Positions 22,711 to 22,746 of a DNA stretch of 22,746 nt are shown one piece after another. The stretch is taken from contig JAJRUE010000220.1 in the NCBI GenBank assembly GCA_024277955.1, forward strand, positions 1 through 22,746, in the 5' to 3' direction. The stretch comes from Alphaproteobacteria bacterium (GTDB taxonomy: Bacteria > Pseudomonadota > Alphaproteobacteria > Rhodobacterales > Rhodobacteraceae). Every line of letters begins with the position of its first letter. The stretch's first letter is position 1. A program made the position numbers and the translations under genes. Below the pieces are notes generated by a model. The model worked only from the letters and a program-made list of their open reading frames with translations. It made no database searches and was not told the DNA's origin.

Positions 22711-22746
22711 GAATGACGGGGCCGAATGACGGGGCCGAATGACGGG
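22711..22746. repeat. 13-bp tandem repeat at the window edge
   Basis: GAATGACGGGGCC occurs at 22711-22723 and 22724-22736, and a third copy begins at 22737 and is cut by the window end. The true copy number is not visible. Confidence 0.75.

Overview
The window reads as chromosomal DNA of a GC-rich, probably marine alphaproteobacterium of the Rhodobacteraceae (roseobacter type). The main evidence is a dddP-type DMSP lyase with every metal-site residue in place, the glnB-glnA pair divergent from nnrE-nnrD, an isolated FliG-like gene next to purB, a hydrolase-OsmC fusion, and palindromes and REP-like elements of the kind common in that family. I see no phage, integrase, insertion sequence, CRISPR array or rRNA.

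Layout. 1-2016 (-): aconitase acnA, cut by the left window edge, divergent from an exported DUF1223 protein (2234-2935, +). 3125-4009 (-): a lipid A-type acyltransferase. 4010-5673: a degraded, repeat-rich stretch with a truncated esterase (4502-5044, -) between repeat copies. 5674-8151 (-): fliG-like gene and purB. 8229-8573 (+): small exported protein. 8802-10016 (-): hydrolase-OsmC fusion. 10230-11105 (+): membrane-anchored EEP-family phosphodiesterase. 11484-12824 (-): dddP, divergent from a DUF3445 haem-dependent N-demethylase-like gene (12987-13760, +). 14024-15193 (-): unknown membrane protein. 15470-17284 (-): glnB-glnA. 17457-19067 (+): fused nnrE-nnrD. 19148-19657 (-): Hint-domain protein. 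19822-19906 (+): tRNA-Leu(UAG). 20081-20920 (-): TbpB-like lipoprotein. 21257-22588 (+): trigger factor, with a clear terminator.

Most genes are core metabolism (TCA cycle, purine synthesis, nitrogen assimilation, NAD(P)H repair, protein folding). The ecological addition is DMSP cleavage by DddP, which may share a control region with the DUF3445 oxidoreductase.

The least explained material is in the spacers. One dispersed family of about 110-180 bp has three copies (4121-4300, 5213-5448, 11151-11325). A second double-hairpin family of about 130 bp has two copies (4361-4493, 13798-13926). A REP-like element related to GCCTCCGGCGGGGATATTT occurs four times, one copy apparently in frame inside nnrE. 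I found no convincing new multi-gene system; the repeats and the nnrE insertion are the observations most worth following.
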